Shown one piece after another: positions 45,072 to 55,930 of a stretch of DNA of 64,000 bases. How positions within the stretch are numbered: position 1 is the first letter of the stretch; every line of letters begins with the position of its first letter. The notes beneath the pieces were generated by a model, which worked only from the letters and a program-made list of their open reading frames with translations, was not told where the DNA came from and ran no database searches. Both the position numbers and the translations under genes were made by a program. The stretch spans positions 1 to 64,000 of the forward strand of contig CALUIV010000001.1 in assembly GCA_944320775.1 (NCBI GenBank), written 5' to 3'. This DNA is from an uncultured Paraprevotella sp. GTDB taxonomy: Bacteria > Bacteroidota > Bacteroidia > Bacteroidales > Bacteroidaceae.

Positions 45072-45150
45072 GTTGGGCATCTCGTGATAATCAGTTGGGC
45101 ATCTCGTGATAATCAGTTGGGCATCTGGTGATGCTCAGTTGGGCATCTCG
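45072..45150. repeat. 22-bp tandem repeat, 3.6 copies
   Basis: Units at 45072-45093, 45094-45115, 45116-45137 and a partial unit at 45138-45150. Each begins GTTGGGCATCT; the first two are identical, and the third has three substitutions. The array lies between the GH95 terminator and the 3' end of the permease gene. A diverged relative is at 63231-63252, with similar flanking half-units. Confidence 0.9.
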
Positions 45151-45167
45151 ATTTTTCGGCAGTTTTT

Positions 45168-46172
45168 TTATTTTGATGATGGTTCTAGCAGATATTCTTT
45201 ACGGAACATTTCTACGAAGAGCAGAAACAGCGAAACCAGTAGCGGACCGAAAATAACGCCCATAAAACCAAAAACAGGTAAACCGGCAACGACACCGAAA
45301 ATGGTAACTAACGGATGGGTATCAGCCATTTTCTTTTGAAGAATAAAGCGGATGAGATTGTCGCATTGAGACACTATGATACCTCCATACCCTAAAAGAA
45401 TCAGAGCGTTGATCCAGTCACCCATGATGAGCAGATAAAGGGCGATGGGAACCCAGATCAGAGCTGTTCCTACAAGTGGAATGACCGATGCAAAAGCGGT
45501 GAGCAGAGCCGCCAGTAATGGGTTGGGTGCGCTGGATAAAAGATAACCGCCCAGGGCGATTATACCTTGGATTAAGGCCAATAGGGGAATACCGATTGCA
45601 TTGGACCGTACAATGAGTTTTATCTGAGTCAGGACATCCTTTTTGTTTTCCTCTTTGAAAGGGAGTAAAGTGGCAATATAGGCTTCCATTTTTTCTCCTC
45701 CACTGAGCATAAAGTAGAGCAGCATGACGGCTACTACGATATTCATGAGAACGTCGCTGACCCCATACATCAGGGATTGGCCCCAAGCCGGTACCTGCGA
45801 GGCTAAATAAGTGATGGTGTTTTCTGTGAGTACGTCAAAGCCTGTCTTTTCTTTGATCAGGCGTATGATTTGAATGATAGGAGCGATGATTTCTTTCGGA
45901 TTTAAGTTCATACTGACCAGTTCGTTGACTAAAAGCCAGCCGAGCAGTGATACAGGAATCAGAATGAAAAGTACGGTGGCTATGGTCATAATCCATACGG
46001 CAGCATTGGGCTTGATTCGTTTTTGCAAACGATAAGTAGGACGTCGCAGCATAACAAACAGTGTAAAAGCTCCCAGGATGCCGTTGGTGAACGGTTGTGC
46101 CTGACGAACTAAAAACAGTCCCATGACAATGATAAAGATAATCAGTGAATATTTCCAGTATAGTTCTTTCAT
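45168..46172 (-). CDS. AI-2E family transporter (PF01594)
   Basis: A 334-residue inner-membrane protein with about seven to eight membrane segments, beginning with two hydrophobic helices and ending in the characteristic conserved tail DTHPLVTIFGVVAGLPVFGFMGVIFGPLLVSL. The middle motif LTAFASVIPLVGTALIWVPIA is also family-typical. Members include TqsA-like exporters and Na+/H+-type transporters, and the physiological substrate here is unknown. It is divergent from the barrel-protein gene. No close operon partner. Confidence 0.9.
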   Translation of the reverse strand: MKELYWKYSLIIFIIVMGLFLVRQAQPFTNGILGAFTLFVMLRRPTYRLQKRIKPNAAVWIMTIATVLFILIPVSLLGWLLVNELVSMNLNPKEIIAPIIQIIRLIKEKTGFDVLTENTITYLASQVPAWGQSLMYGVSDVLMNIVVAVMLLYFMLSGGEKMEAYIATLLPFKEENKKDVLTQIKLIVRSNAIGIPLLALIQGIIALGGYLLSSAPNPLLAALLTAFASVIPLVGTALIWVPIALYLLIMGDWINALILLGYGGIIVSQCDNLIRFILQKKMADTHPLVTIFGVVAGLPVFGFMGVIFGPLLVSLFLLFVEMFRKEYLLEPSSK

Positions 46173-46346
46173 AATGTGTTATTTTGTTTGCTTAAATTTT
46201 GATGCTGTAAAAATACATAATATATTTGTCTATTCGGATAAAGTTCGTAATTTATTGTATTTCCTGATTAAACTATTGTTTGTGGAGTACGTCTAATTAG
46301 AAAACCTTTTTCAATCGGATTTTCTGTGAGAGGATTGTTCCGAAGC

Positions 46347-49160
46347 ATGAAAAACAGGAATCAGATAACTATGATTGAAAGATTCAGACTGGCTTTCATA
46401 TTTTGCGTTTTGGTTCTGACGGTAGATGCACAGATTGTTTCCCGGTCAGATCGCTTTACGTTGCAAGGGGTTGTCTATGAAAAAAAACAGGCAGAACCTT
46501 TGCCGGGAGCTTATGTTCAGTTGCTAGATTCTTTGGGGCATGTCGTTAAAGCTGGTACGTCACAGACGGATGGACGTTATTTCTTGTCAGATGTTGCGGC
46601 CGGCAATTACCGTCTTCGGGTTTCTTTTTTGGGATTTCATCCACAGTTATTTCAGATAAAATTGTCAGGCAGGGCACGTTCAATGCCACCGATGGATGTA
46701 TTTCTGGATGAGATCACCGTGAAGATGGCTGAGACTGTTGTGACAGCTCAGGTCCCGGAAATAACCATGGTTGATGATACGGTGATGCATCATGCCGCTG
46801 CTTACCCTGTACCTGAAGGAGCCATGGTAGAGGAATTGTTGAAGAAAATTCCAGGACTGGATATTGATGAATATGGCAAGGTGACTATCAATGGCAAAGA
46901 TGTTTCGAAAATATTGGTGGATGGCAAGGAGTTTTTCGGGAGTGATCTGGAAGTTACTTTAAAAAACTTGCCGGCAGATATTGTCGAGAAAATTAAGGTG
47001 TATGATAAGAAGAGCGACAATGCCCGGATAACTGGTATCGATGACGGTAATGAGAAAACCGTATTGGATCTTTCGGTAAAAAAGGGAATGAAAAAAGGAT
47101 GGTTCGGACAGGTGAGTGGGGGCGTAGGGACGCATCGCAGATATTCCGGAAAAGGGAATGCCAACCGTTTTACTGAAACCCAGAAATACAGCGTTATTGG
47201 AAATGCGAATAATACAGCCAATGGTGGAAATACACAACGTCAGCAGTTAGGCTTTAATTTTTCCTTGGATCGGCCCGATCTGGAAACCGGAGGCAATTTC
47301 CGGATACAGCATAACGGTATGGAACGAAATACCTGGGTAAGTTCACAATCATTCGAGAACAAACTTGCTGCATTTTCAAATAGAAATCAGACAAACCGGA
47401 ATCAGGCTGTTTCGTTAGGATTCGATTATCGTATGGAATGGCGGCCAGATACGATGACAACAATACTTTTTCGTCCGGCTTTGAATTGGAACCGGAATGT
47501 TTCCGATCGGCAAAATGAATCGGCTTCCTTTCATGAAGATCCTTATTCGTTTGAAGGAATTACAGATCCGTTGAAACAGCTGGATGAAATCGCTGATTTA
47601 TGTGGTGTGAACCACAATTTCTATTTACAGCGTGGAACGGGTAATAATCTTTCCGGAAATGTTTCTCTGCAATATAACCGGAAACTGGGAAAGAAAGGGC
47701 GTAATGTCGGTGGTGTTCTTGAAGGCGGATGGGGGCAAAATGATCAAGGCCAGGACGCATATTCTCTGGTGGATTATTATCAATTGCTGGCGCAGGATGG
47801 TGGCGACTCGCTCTATAGTAAAATACAATATAATGAAACGCAAAACCATAATTATAACTGGAGTGCGCGATTTAATTATAGTGAACCTCTTAATGACCAT
47901 ATATTCCTTCAGTTTACTTATCATTTTCGGATGCGTTATCAGAATAATATTCGTGATGTCCGTTCTTTGTTCAGCGAACAGATTGAGGAACTTGGTGGTA
48001 ATCGAGATAATTATATGAACTGGCGGGAGGAAGCCCGACCGGATACCGGTCAGTGTCAGAATGTAGAAAACCGATATTATCACCACGATGTACGTTTGCA
48101 GTTGCGGGTGAATCAGGAGAAATATTATTTGACAGCTGGAGTGAATGTTCAACCGCAAACTTCATATACGGACTACACAAAAGGAGAAAAGCATTTTCAA
48201 ATAGGTCAGACTGTAGTCAATATGGCACCGACGGCCGATTTCCGATATCGTTTTACCAAACAGGAACAGATTCATTTTACTTATCGGGGTAATACAGGAC
48301 AGCCTGATATCTTGAATTTAATTCCAGACACTTTGGAAAATTCCAATCCCTTGAATATCCGATTGGGAAATGCCGCACTGAAACCTTCGTTTACACATCA
48401 GATTTCGATGAACTATAACCGCTTTGTGCAAGAAAATCAGCGTAGTTATACGTTGAGCGTCAATTATCGGCAGACGCAAAATGGAGTGACCCAGCGTACG
48501 GAATACAATGACGTGACCGGAGGGCGGGTGTCCAAACCGGAAAACATTAATGGAAACTGGAATGCTTCTGCGCATTTTAATTTCAATACAGCTTTGCGCA
48601 ATCCACGTTTTCGGGTGAACAGCAATACACGTACCAATTATACGAATGCCATGGGATATGTTTATGATAATGACGAACAGATCACTCGGACAAACCGAAC
48701 GGGAACATTGGTGGTTCAACAAGATATGCGGGGTACATACCGGAATGAATGGTTGGAATGTGGCTTGAAAATGGGAGCACGCTACAATCATTCCCGAAGT
48801 ACAGCCCGTTCGGCCGGTAACCTGGACACTTATCAGTATGATTATGGTGTGGATGTTCTTTTTAAACTGCCTTGGGATATGAATATCAGTTCGGATTTTT
48901 CTGAGCGCAGTCGTCGGGGGTATAGTGATGCAGCCATGAATACCGATGAATGGGTCTGGAATATTCAGATTTCACAATCGTTTTTGAAACGGAAAGCAGC
49001 GACTGTATCTTTGCGTTTTTACGACTTGTTGAATCAGAGCAGTAATGTGGATCGAGTGATTACGGCATCGTCCAGACGGGATACCCGTTATGAATCAGTT
49101 CACAGTTATTGTATGTTGTCTTTTATTTATAAAATTAATCGTTTCGGAAAACGGCGTTAG
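46347..49160 (+). CDS. Outer-membrane beta-barrel protein with carboxypeptidase-like N-domain
   Basis: A 937-residue outer-membrane protein. After the signal peptide (best seen from the internal ATG 46371, MIERFRLAFIFCVLVLTVDA) comes a carboxypeptidase-regulatory-like domain (GVVYEKKQAEPLPGAYVQLL, GNYRLRVSFLGFHP). A plug-like region follows (EELLKKIPGLDIDEYGKVTI, VDGKEFFGSDLEVTLKNLPA, DIVEKIKVYDKKSD). The long barrel is of the OMP_b-brl_3 type (PF14905). Such proteins lack a partner SusD and are not classical TonB receptors; the transported ligand is unknown. ATG 46347 is used in preference to the GTG at 46326. Monocistronic or co-transcribed with the AlkD-like gene 38 bases downstream. Confidence 0.85.
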   Translation: MKNRNQITMIERFRLAFIFCVLVLTVDAQIVSRSDRFTLQGVVYEKKQAEPLPGAYVQLLDSLGHVVKAGTSQTDGRYFLSDVAAGNYRLRVSFLGFHPQLFQIKLSGRARSMPPMDVFLDEITVKMAETVVTAQVPEITMVDDTVMHHAAAYPVPEGAMVEELLKKIPGLDIDEYGKVTINGKDVSKILVDGKEFFGSDLEVTLKNLPADIVEKIKVYDKKSDNARITGIDDGNEKTVLDLSVKKGMKKGWFGQVSGGVGTHRRYSGKGNANRFTETQKYSVIGNANNTANGGNTQRQQLGFNFSLDRPDLETGGNFRIQHNGMERNTWVSSQSFENKLAAFSNRNQTNRNQAVSLGFDYRMEWRPDTMTTILFRPALNWNRNVSDRQNESASFHEDPYSFEGITDPLKQLDEIADLCGVNHNFYLQRGTGNNLSGNVSLQYNRKLGKKGRNVGGVLEGGWGQNDQGQDAYSLVDYYQLLAQDGGDSLYSKIQYNETQNHNYNWSARFNYSEPLNDHIFLQFTYHFRMRYQNNIRDVRSLFSEQIEELGGNRDNYMNWREEARPDTGQCQNVENRYYHHDVRLQLRVNQEKYYLTAGVNVQPQTSYTDYTKGEKHFQIGQTVVNMAPTADFRYRFTKQEQIHFTYRGNTGQPDILNLIPDTLENSNPLNIRLGNAALKPSFTHQISMNYNRFVQENQRSYTLSVNYRQTQNGVTQRTEYNDVTGGRVSKPENINGNWNASAHFNFNTALRNPRFRVNSNTRTNYTNAMGYVYDNDEQITRTNRTGTLVVQQDMRGTYRNEWLECGLKMGARYNHSRSTARSAGNLDTYQYDYGVDVLFKLPWDMNISSDFSERSRRGYSDAAMNTDEWVWNIQISQSFLKRKAATVSLRFYDLLNQSSNVDRVITASSRRDTRYESVHSYCMLSFIYKINRFGKRR

Positions 49161-49198
49161 TTTGTTATCAGAACAAGAATTAGAGAAACGGATATAAT

Positions 49199-49909
49199 AT
49201 GGAACATTTTACTCAAAAGTCCGTACGTGACTTTCTTTTGCAGGAGGCTGATACGCAGTATGCTCAGTTTGCTTTATCACTTGTACCGCAGATGAGTCGG
49301 AGTTTACTTGGTGTGCGGATCCCAGTGTTGCGGAAACTGGCAAGAAAAATTGCCAAAGGAAACTGGCGGGAATGGATGGACGAAGCTTCTGACGAAACTT
49401 TCGAAGAGGTACTGCTGCAGGGGTTGGTTATCGGATCAGCGCGAATGTCTTATTCTGAAGCTGTGTCGCGGATGCATGCCTATGCACGGAAAATAGATAA
49501 TTGGTCGTTATGTGATTCTGCCTGTAATTCTTTTCGCTTTGTTCGTGAGGCTCCCGAACAGTCGTGGGACATTTTGCAACCGTATTGTTTTTCAGGCGAT
49601 GAGTTTCTGCAACGGTTCGGCGTTGTTATGCTGCTGTGTCATTTTATTAATGAAACATATATTGAACGTGTTTTATCTACATTGGCGAGCGTTCGTCCGG
49701 TGGGGTACTACGACCGGATGGCCGTGGCATGGGCAGTTTCTGTCTGTTTCGTAAAATTTCCAATTCAGACAGAGGATTTGTTGCGGTCGGAGCTGTTGGA
49801 CGATGAGACGCATCGGAAGTCTGTTCAAAAAATATGTGAGTCGCGTTGTGTGCGTCGCGAAGACAAAAAACGATGTCGTTTGTATCGGATGTGCCGCACT
49901 AAATCCTGA
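49199..49909 (+). CDS. DNA alkylation repair protein (AlkD-like)
   Basis: A 236-residue all-helical protein of the AlkD/PF08713 family, HEAT-like repeats that bind DNA and, in AlkD, excise bulky or positively charged alkyl adducts. Visible landmarks are LLGVRIPVLRKLARKI (about 36-51), ARKIDNWSLCDSACNSFRF (about 95-113), and YYDRMAVAWAVSVCFVKFP (about 168-186). The Asp of IDNWSLCD corresponds to the conserved active-site region. No signal peptide. Its last 85 bases overlap the 3' end of the convergent membrane-protein gene. Cytoplasmic DNA repair is the likely role. Confidence 0.88.
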   Translation: MEHFTQKSVRDFLLQEADTQYAQFALSLVPQMSRSLLGVRIPVLRKLARKIAKGNWREWMDEASDETFEEVLLQGLVIGSARMSYSEAVSRMHAYARKIDNWSLCDSACNSFRFVREAPEQSWDILQPYCFSGDEFLQRFGVVMLLCHFINETYIERVLSTLASVRPVGYYDRMAVAWAVSVCFVKFPIQTEDLLRSELLDDETHRKSVQKICESRCVRREDKKRCRLYRMCRTKS

Positions 49910-50736
49910 AAGAGAAACAGAACCCAGAACATACAGAAAAAACAGACTCCTTCGATTGCATAATCCATTCCTAGTGGAGCAAAAGGAATCGTACATACGG
50001 AAAAGAGCAAACAGTAGGACAGTAGTTTCTGCTGGCGAATTATTCGAAATATACGTCGGCGCCGATTTTTACTCAGCGTATAATAAGCTGTAAGCCAGGT
50101 TGCAAAAAAGAAAACTTTTGTATCCCACAACTGGGACAGACCGTCAGCCGTTTGTGTGGATAGAATTTCAAAGTCACTGATTTCGGATAGACTGAAATGA
50201 GTGGAGTTGAGCAAGGCTAATGTCGTGCCTATGACAAATCCGATGACCATAGGCCAGCAGGCCAGCCGGAAAAACTGTTGCCGTTGGATATAAGACAGGA
50301 GCAGAAAACTCAGACAGAGCGGAATAGTGATACCGTCATGGGTGTAACTGCAGAAAATACCCATCAACAGCATCAGAAAATAGCCCCATTTGAAATTTTT
50401 CGTCGATATACGTGTATATTGAGAAATAAAAAAAGGAACGATGCAGATGGAGAACAATTCCAGGACAGCTTCTTCATCGCGTAGGAAAAATTTGGATGAC
50501 CCCGGACAGAATAGTAAAATAAAAACAGCAGTTCCCAAAATGCTTGAGATACGACTGTTGGTGTGTGCAATACGGGCTATCAGAAAAACCAGCAAAGTAA
50601 CCAATAGAGCACAAAGCGGATTAATCACTTCTGGTTGCCAGATATATCCGCCGAGTTTTGGAAGTAAATACAGTGTAAGCAGCATGGTTGTGAAAATGCC
50701 GCTATAGCATATGATTATGGGGAGGTTGTTTTTCAT
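49825..50736 (-). CDS. Multi-pass membrane protein (DUF6056-like)
   Basis: A 303-residue inner-membrane protein with about eight hydrophobic helices (LPIIICYSGIFTTMLLTLYL, INPLCALLVTLLVFLIARIA, WGYFLMLLMGIFCSYTHDG, GVCFFCMFWVLFLFQDLV). FLRDEEAVLELFSI and GIFCSYTHDG suggest the DUF6056 group, related to glycosyltransferase-39-type membrane proteins; this is a tentative family call. ATG at 50734-50736 follows a promoter box, TACTTTTG on the minus strand, at 50754-50761. Convergent overlap of 85 bases with the AlkD-like gene. Role unknown. Confidence 0.72.
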   Translation of the reverse strand: MKNNLPIIICYSGIFTTMLLTLYLLPKLGGYIWQPEVINPLCALLVTLLVFLIARIAHTNSRISSILGTAVFILLFCPGSSKFFLRDEEAVLELFSICIVPFFISQYTRISTKNFKWGYFLMLLMGIFCSYTHDGITIPLCLSFLLLSYIQRQQFFRLACWPMVIGFVIGTTLALLNSTHFSLSEISDFEILSTQTADGLSQLWDTKVFFFATWLTAYYTLSKNRRRRIFRIIRQQKLLSYCLLFSVCTIPFAPLGMDYAIEGVCFFCMFWVLFLFQDLVRHIRYKRHRFLSSRRTQRDSHIF

Positions 50737-50749
50737 GAATCCTATTATT

Positions 50750-50781
50750 TTTGCAAAAGTAAGCATAATATTCTATTTTTG
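50750..50781. promoter_or_regulatory. Nested divergent promoter pair
   Basis: On the plus strand TTTG (50750-50753) and TATTTTTG (50774-50781), spaced 20 bases apart, form a full -33/-7 promoter for the GH127-like gene. Within it, CAAAAGTA (50754-50761) is the minus-strand -7 type box TACTTTTG for the membrane-protein gene, so the two promoters overlap. Confidence 0.55.
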
Positions 50782-50812
50782 TATGATTTAGTAATGCAAT
50801 GTCTGAAATCTT

Positions 50813-52621
50813 ATGGAGAAAAATAGAATTATTATCTTTAGGATTATTTGGGTTTGTCTATGTTGTTTAGGCATCAATTCGCTGAAAGGAAAAACGATAG
50901 CCTTGCAGCCGGTATCTTTTGAACAGGTTTATCTGGAGGAATTTTTTTGGTATTTTCAATCGGAAAATCAGTTGAAGCATACGTTACCGGCTGTTTGGGA
51001 AAAATTTAAAACCGATGGGTTATGGATGAAACGTCAGCATCCGTCAGTTCTGAACGATGTTGATTTTTATCGGAATATAGAGAATATGGCTTATATTAAT
51101 TTTTTTAAAAAAGATTCTGTTCTGGCTTTGAAATTGGATAGTGCGGCTGCGTTGGTTGAACATCATTTCAGTAGGAATATAAAGGAAGGATTAATTTTAA
51201 AGAAAAGTCAGAATCAATCGTCCGAGTGGGCTTCTCGTGCAGCTTTTTATCGTGCAGCAGTGGCACATCGACGGGCAACAGGTGAGAGACGTCTGTTGGA
51301 TTTGGCCGAACGAGATGCAGACTATGTAGCGCGTAAATTTCAGAAAGCAGAATCGTTTCCAACTCCTCAGGAGGCACCGGAATGGGGTATCGCGCTTTGT
51401 GATTTGTATCGTCTGACAGGCAAGGTCCAATATCGTGATATGGCTGCATCCTGGATTCAAACTTTATCTTCAGTTACTTTAAATAACGATACGGCAGATG
51501 CTTATGTTTATGCTGCGATGACTGATGTTGCTGCGTTGACAGGTGATACGCTGTTGTTGCAACAGATTCATCGGCATTGGATAGAGTTAATCCGACGGGA
51601 TATGCGAATCACCGGTGGATTTGTATCAGACAGTAGTTTTCAGAAAACGATAGCTGCTTTGGAATGGAGTTTACGGCTTTATCTGGCAACAAGTGATGTT
51701 CGTTGTTTTGATGTATGCGAGCGTATTTGGTATAATGAGTTGCGTTCCGGTATATCGGTTGATGGGATGCGTTTTGCACGTTCTGTCAAATTGTCATCTG
51801 ATGCAACTGCTGTAGCCCGGGATACGGTATCGCATGCTTTTTCGGATGCTATTCTGATTTCGACAGCTTTTTCCAAGTTTGCGAATATGATTTACGCAAC
51901 AGATGGAGAACGGGATGTTTATCTTACCCAATATGTTCGTGGTGCTGTAACTATAAAAACTGATTCCTTGCAAATGAAACTTGATGTTATGGGATCTATG
52001 CCTTGGGCTGGAGGTTTCTATTTTACAATACAGACAAGTGACAAGAAACCGCAGTTTGCTCGTTTTCATATCCGTGTGCCCGACTGGTTGGGAAATCAGT
52101 TTCTACCTGGTATAGGCGGTTATAGTTATCTGGCCATAGAAAAACCGCGTTGTCGGCTTTATGTTAATGGTATTGAGCGCAAAATTAAGGTGAAAAATGG
52201 TTATATTACACTAGAAGGAGAATGGAAAGACGGTGACCGTATAAATTATCTTTTTCCAACGCCTACACGCCGGATTTTCAGGAATGGTGATGAGGGTTGT
52301 CAGTTTGTATTTCAACGCGGCCCTTTTGTATTCTGTTTTGAAAGTCCGGAATTGGCTGATGGTACGTTTAAGCAGAAAGTGATTTATCCGGAACATGTTG
52401 TCAGTACTCGGTTTGTCGGTTCTTTCTTAACCGGTGTGCAAATCATTACAGGTAATTTTGTTAATCCGGATTCTGAGGAATCGGTGAATTCCAATACTGT
52501 CGATGCTCATTCTTTGGATAATAAGGAAGGCATGCCATTTCTGGCATTTCCTTATTATGCTTGGGGGAATCGTCCGGGGGCTGAAATGCGTGTATGGATG
52601 CCTTGTCGGCATGAAAACTGA
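50813..52621 (+). CDS. GH127/DUF1680-like protein lacking the catalytic cysteines
   Basis: A 602-residue exported protein with signal peptide (about residues 1-26) and the (alpha/alpha)6-barrel plus beta-sandwich layout of GH127 beta-L-arabinofuranosidases. The family landmarks ITGGF (266-270), ERIWYNELRSGISVDG (303-318), GSMPWAGGF (near 390-398), FHIRVPDWL (about 412-420) and FQRGPFVFCFE are present. The two active-site motifs are not: the Glu-Thr-Cys segment expected after ITGG is replaced and shortened (FQKTIAALEWSLRLYLA, 276-292), and the Cys-Cys-Pro-Pro-Asn block is replaced by SHAFSDAILIST (340-351). It may be a pseudoenzyme or use different chemistry. Located immediately upstream of groES. 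Confidence 0.8.
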   Translation: MEKNRIIIFRIIWVCLCCLGINSLKGKTIALQPVSFEQVYLEEFFWYFQSENQLKHTLPAVWEKFKTDGLWMKRQHPSVLNDVDFYRNIENMAYINFFKKDSVLALKLDSAAALVEHHFSRNIKEGLILKKSQNQSSEWASRAAFYRAAVAHRRATGERRLLDLAERDADYVARKFQKAESFPTPQEAPEWGIALCDLYRLTGKVQYRDMAASWIQTLSSVTLNNDTADAYVYAAMTDVAALTGDTLLLQQIHRHWIELIRRDMRITGGFVSDSSFQKTIAALEWSLRLYLATSDVRCFDVCERIWYNELRSGISVDGMRFARSVKLSSDATAVARDTVSHAFSDAILISTAFSKFANMIYATDGERDVYLTQYVRGAVTIKTDSLQMKLDVMGSMPWAGGFYFTIQTSDKKPQFARFHIRVPDWLGNQFLPGIGGYSYLAIEKPRCRLYVNGIERKIKVKNGYITLEGEWKDGDRINYLFPTPTRRIFRNGDEGCQFVFQRGPFVFCFESPELADGTFKQKVIYPEHVVSTRFVGSFLTGVQIITGNFVNPDSEESVNSNTVDAHSLDNKEGMPFLAFPYYAWGNRPGAEMRVWMPCRHEN

Positions 52622-52726
52622 CATTTTCTGCCAATTTGTCTCTGTCTGATTGTCATGGCATGTTTTTCGTATTATTGATGGATGAATTGAAAAATTAGAA
52701 ACAGTAATTTTAAAAACAAATAGACT

Positions 52727-52999
52727 ATGAACATTAAACCATTGGCAGACCGAGTTCTGATTGAACCGGCACCGGCAGAGACAAAAACAATTGGTGGAAT
52801 CATTATTCCGGATACTGCAAAAGAGAAGCCATTGCAGGGTACCATCGTAGCTGTAGGTAACGGAACAAAAGATGAAGAAATGGTGCTGAAGGTTGGCGAT
52901 ACCGTATTGTATGGCAAATATGCCGGTACGGAAGTGGAACTGGAAGGCAACAAATATCTTATCATGCATCAGAGCGACGTTGTTGCTATTTTAGGTTAA
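52727..52999 (+). CDS. groES: Co-chaperonin GroES
   Basis: A 90-residue cytoplasmic co-chaperonin that caps the GroEL folding chamber. The sequence follows the family along its length: [17 protein letters not shown] at the start, the mobile-loop region [16 protein letters not shown] (residues 20-35) and the end [14 protein letters not shown]. Normal length. It is 78 bases upstream of groEL on the same strand, the usual operon. No CIRCE inverted repeat was seen in the 105 bases before it. Confidence 0.98.
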   Translation: MNIKPLADRVLIEPAPAETKTIGGIIIPDTAKEKPLQGTIVAVGNGTKDEEMVLKVGDTVLYGKYAGTEVELEGNKYLIMHQSDVVAILG

Positions 53000-53032
53000 T
53001 CTTCCCACTCTTGGGAGAGTATACCTTAATAA

Positions 53033-54715
<1,683 letters not shown>

Positions 54716-54741
54716 TATTCATTGTATAGATATTTTATTCG

Positions 54742-54771
54742 GCGAACGTCTGTTAAAGGCGTTCGCTTTTT
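54742..54771 (+). terminator. Rho-independent terminator of groES-groEL
   Basis: GCGAACG (54742-54748) pairs with CGTTCGC (54760-54766), with partial pairing of CT/AG inside, followed by a T-run at 54766-54771. Confidence 0.85.
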
Positions 54772-54956
54772 CTTTTGATAATTTTGTTTTATTTGTTTGT
54801 TTAAATGTCTCATTGAAAGAAACTTTATTTGAACTTTATTTGAAGATAAATCTTTTGTAAAAAAGTAGGCTTAAATCGTTACTATAATCATTAAATTTTC
54901 TAATTTTGTCGGCATAGCAAACAATATTTTTTCAAGTGACTGTTTTTTAGAGGAAT

Positions 54957-55868
54957 ATGAAAATGCGTGAGTCGCTCTATAAGAAAATGCTGACAGCTGT
55001 GTTTATGCTGGCAATCTTAGTTTCATGTAGTTTAGGTACAGGTGAGAAACCGGGAGATGATGCGTCGACAATGGGGCATCCTGAATCTGTTTTGTTGTCT
55101 GATTCATCCAATGTAAGTATTTCAGACAGTTTGGGTCAGATTTCAGATTTATTTCCACCTGTAAGTTATACTTTAGGGGATTCTGCTGATTGGTTGCACC
55201 GGAGTATGAAGTTGCGTGTATTATCAGATGATTGGTGCAGCCGTTTAGGTACGGATACCTGTTTTTATTATCCGGAGCGGGTTAAGATTCCTGTAGGACA
55301 ATTCCAGGGAAAAAATCTTTTTCTGGAATTGGGAGATTTTCGCGATTATCGTTATTATGCCGGTGCTTCCGTATATTGGGGAGATTCTTTAATTTATTTG
55401 ACTGACCGTTATCTGGCAAATGATTGGCATATCTGTATGGTTCATCCGTTGCCAGAGCGTAATACGGTTTATGTATTATTACTTATTGCCTCTGAAGCAG
55501 AGGGTACTCCATGTTTATGGAATGTAGTTAGAATGGATGCTTTGACGGCGAGGTTATATGATGATATTGTTGCTGAAGAAGATTATCGAAGACAATCACC
55601 TTATTTTTGGCGGCGTATTCTGTTTGAAGATATTGATGGTGACGGAATCATGGAAACCGGCGGTATTGCTTATACCGTACAGCAAAATACAGATAAAAAT
55701 AAAGATGGAATACCAACTGAAAAATTAAATGAAAACAGTGATTTGATTCATACCGGATTAAAGGATACGCTTCCTGTTATTGTTCCAAGTTTGATTTATC
55801 AGTTAGGCGATGAATTGGAATTTGATTATGATGCTTCTGATAAACGGACGCGTGAACAAGCTCGTTAG
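54957..55868 (+). CDS. Uncharacterised lipoprotein with EF-hand-like loop
   Basis: A 303-residue lipoprotein; signal MKMRESLYKKMLTAVFMLAI ends in LVSC (Cys about residue 24). The mature part begins with a Ser/Asp-rich linker. The C-terminal half has DIDGDGIMETGGI (near 223-235) and NTDKNKDGIPTEKL, both calcium-loop or FG-GAP-like patterns. No known family. A TAATTTTG promoter box at 54901-54908 lies about 50 bases upstream. It is followed 62 bases later by the S9 peptidase gene; co-transcription is possible but not required. Confidence 0.72.
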   Translation: MKMRESLYKKMLTAVFMLAILVSCSLGTGEKPGDDASTMGHPESVLLSDSSNVSISDSLGQISDLFPPVSYTLGDSADWLHRSMKLRVLSDDWCSRLGTDTCFYYPERVKIPVGQFQGKNLFLELGDFRDYRYYAGASVYWGDSLIYLTDRYLANDWHICMVHPLPERNTVYVLLLIASEAEGTPCLWNVVRMDALTARLYDDIVAEEDYRRQSPYFWRRILFEDIDGDGIMETGGIAYTVQQNTDKNKDGIPTEKLNENSDLIHTGLKDTLPVIVPSLIYQLGDELEFDYDASDKRTREQAR

Positions 55869-55930
55869 ATTATGATTGCACAATTTAAGTATAAATCCTG
55901 AATAACTTAAAATAACAACCTATTGATTTT

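Noticed and set aside
52622..52726. CIRCE/HrcA operator upstream of groES
   Set aside because: No inverted repeat of the TTAGCACTC-N9-GAGTGCTAA type is present.
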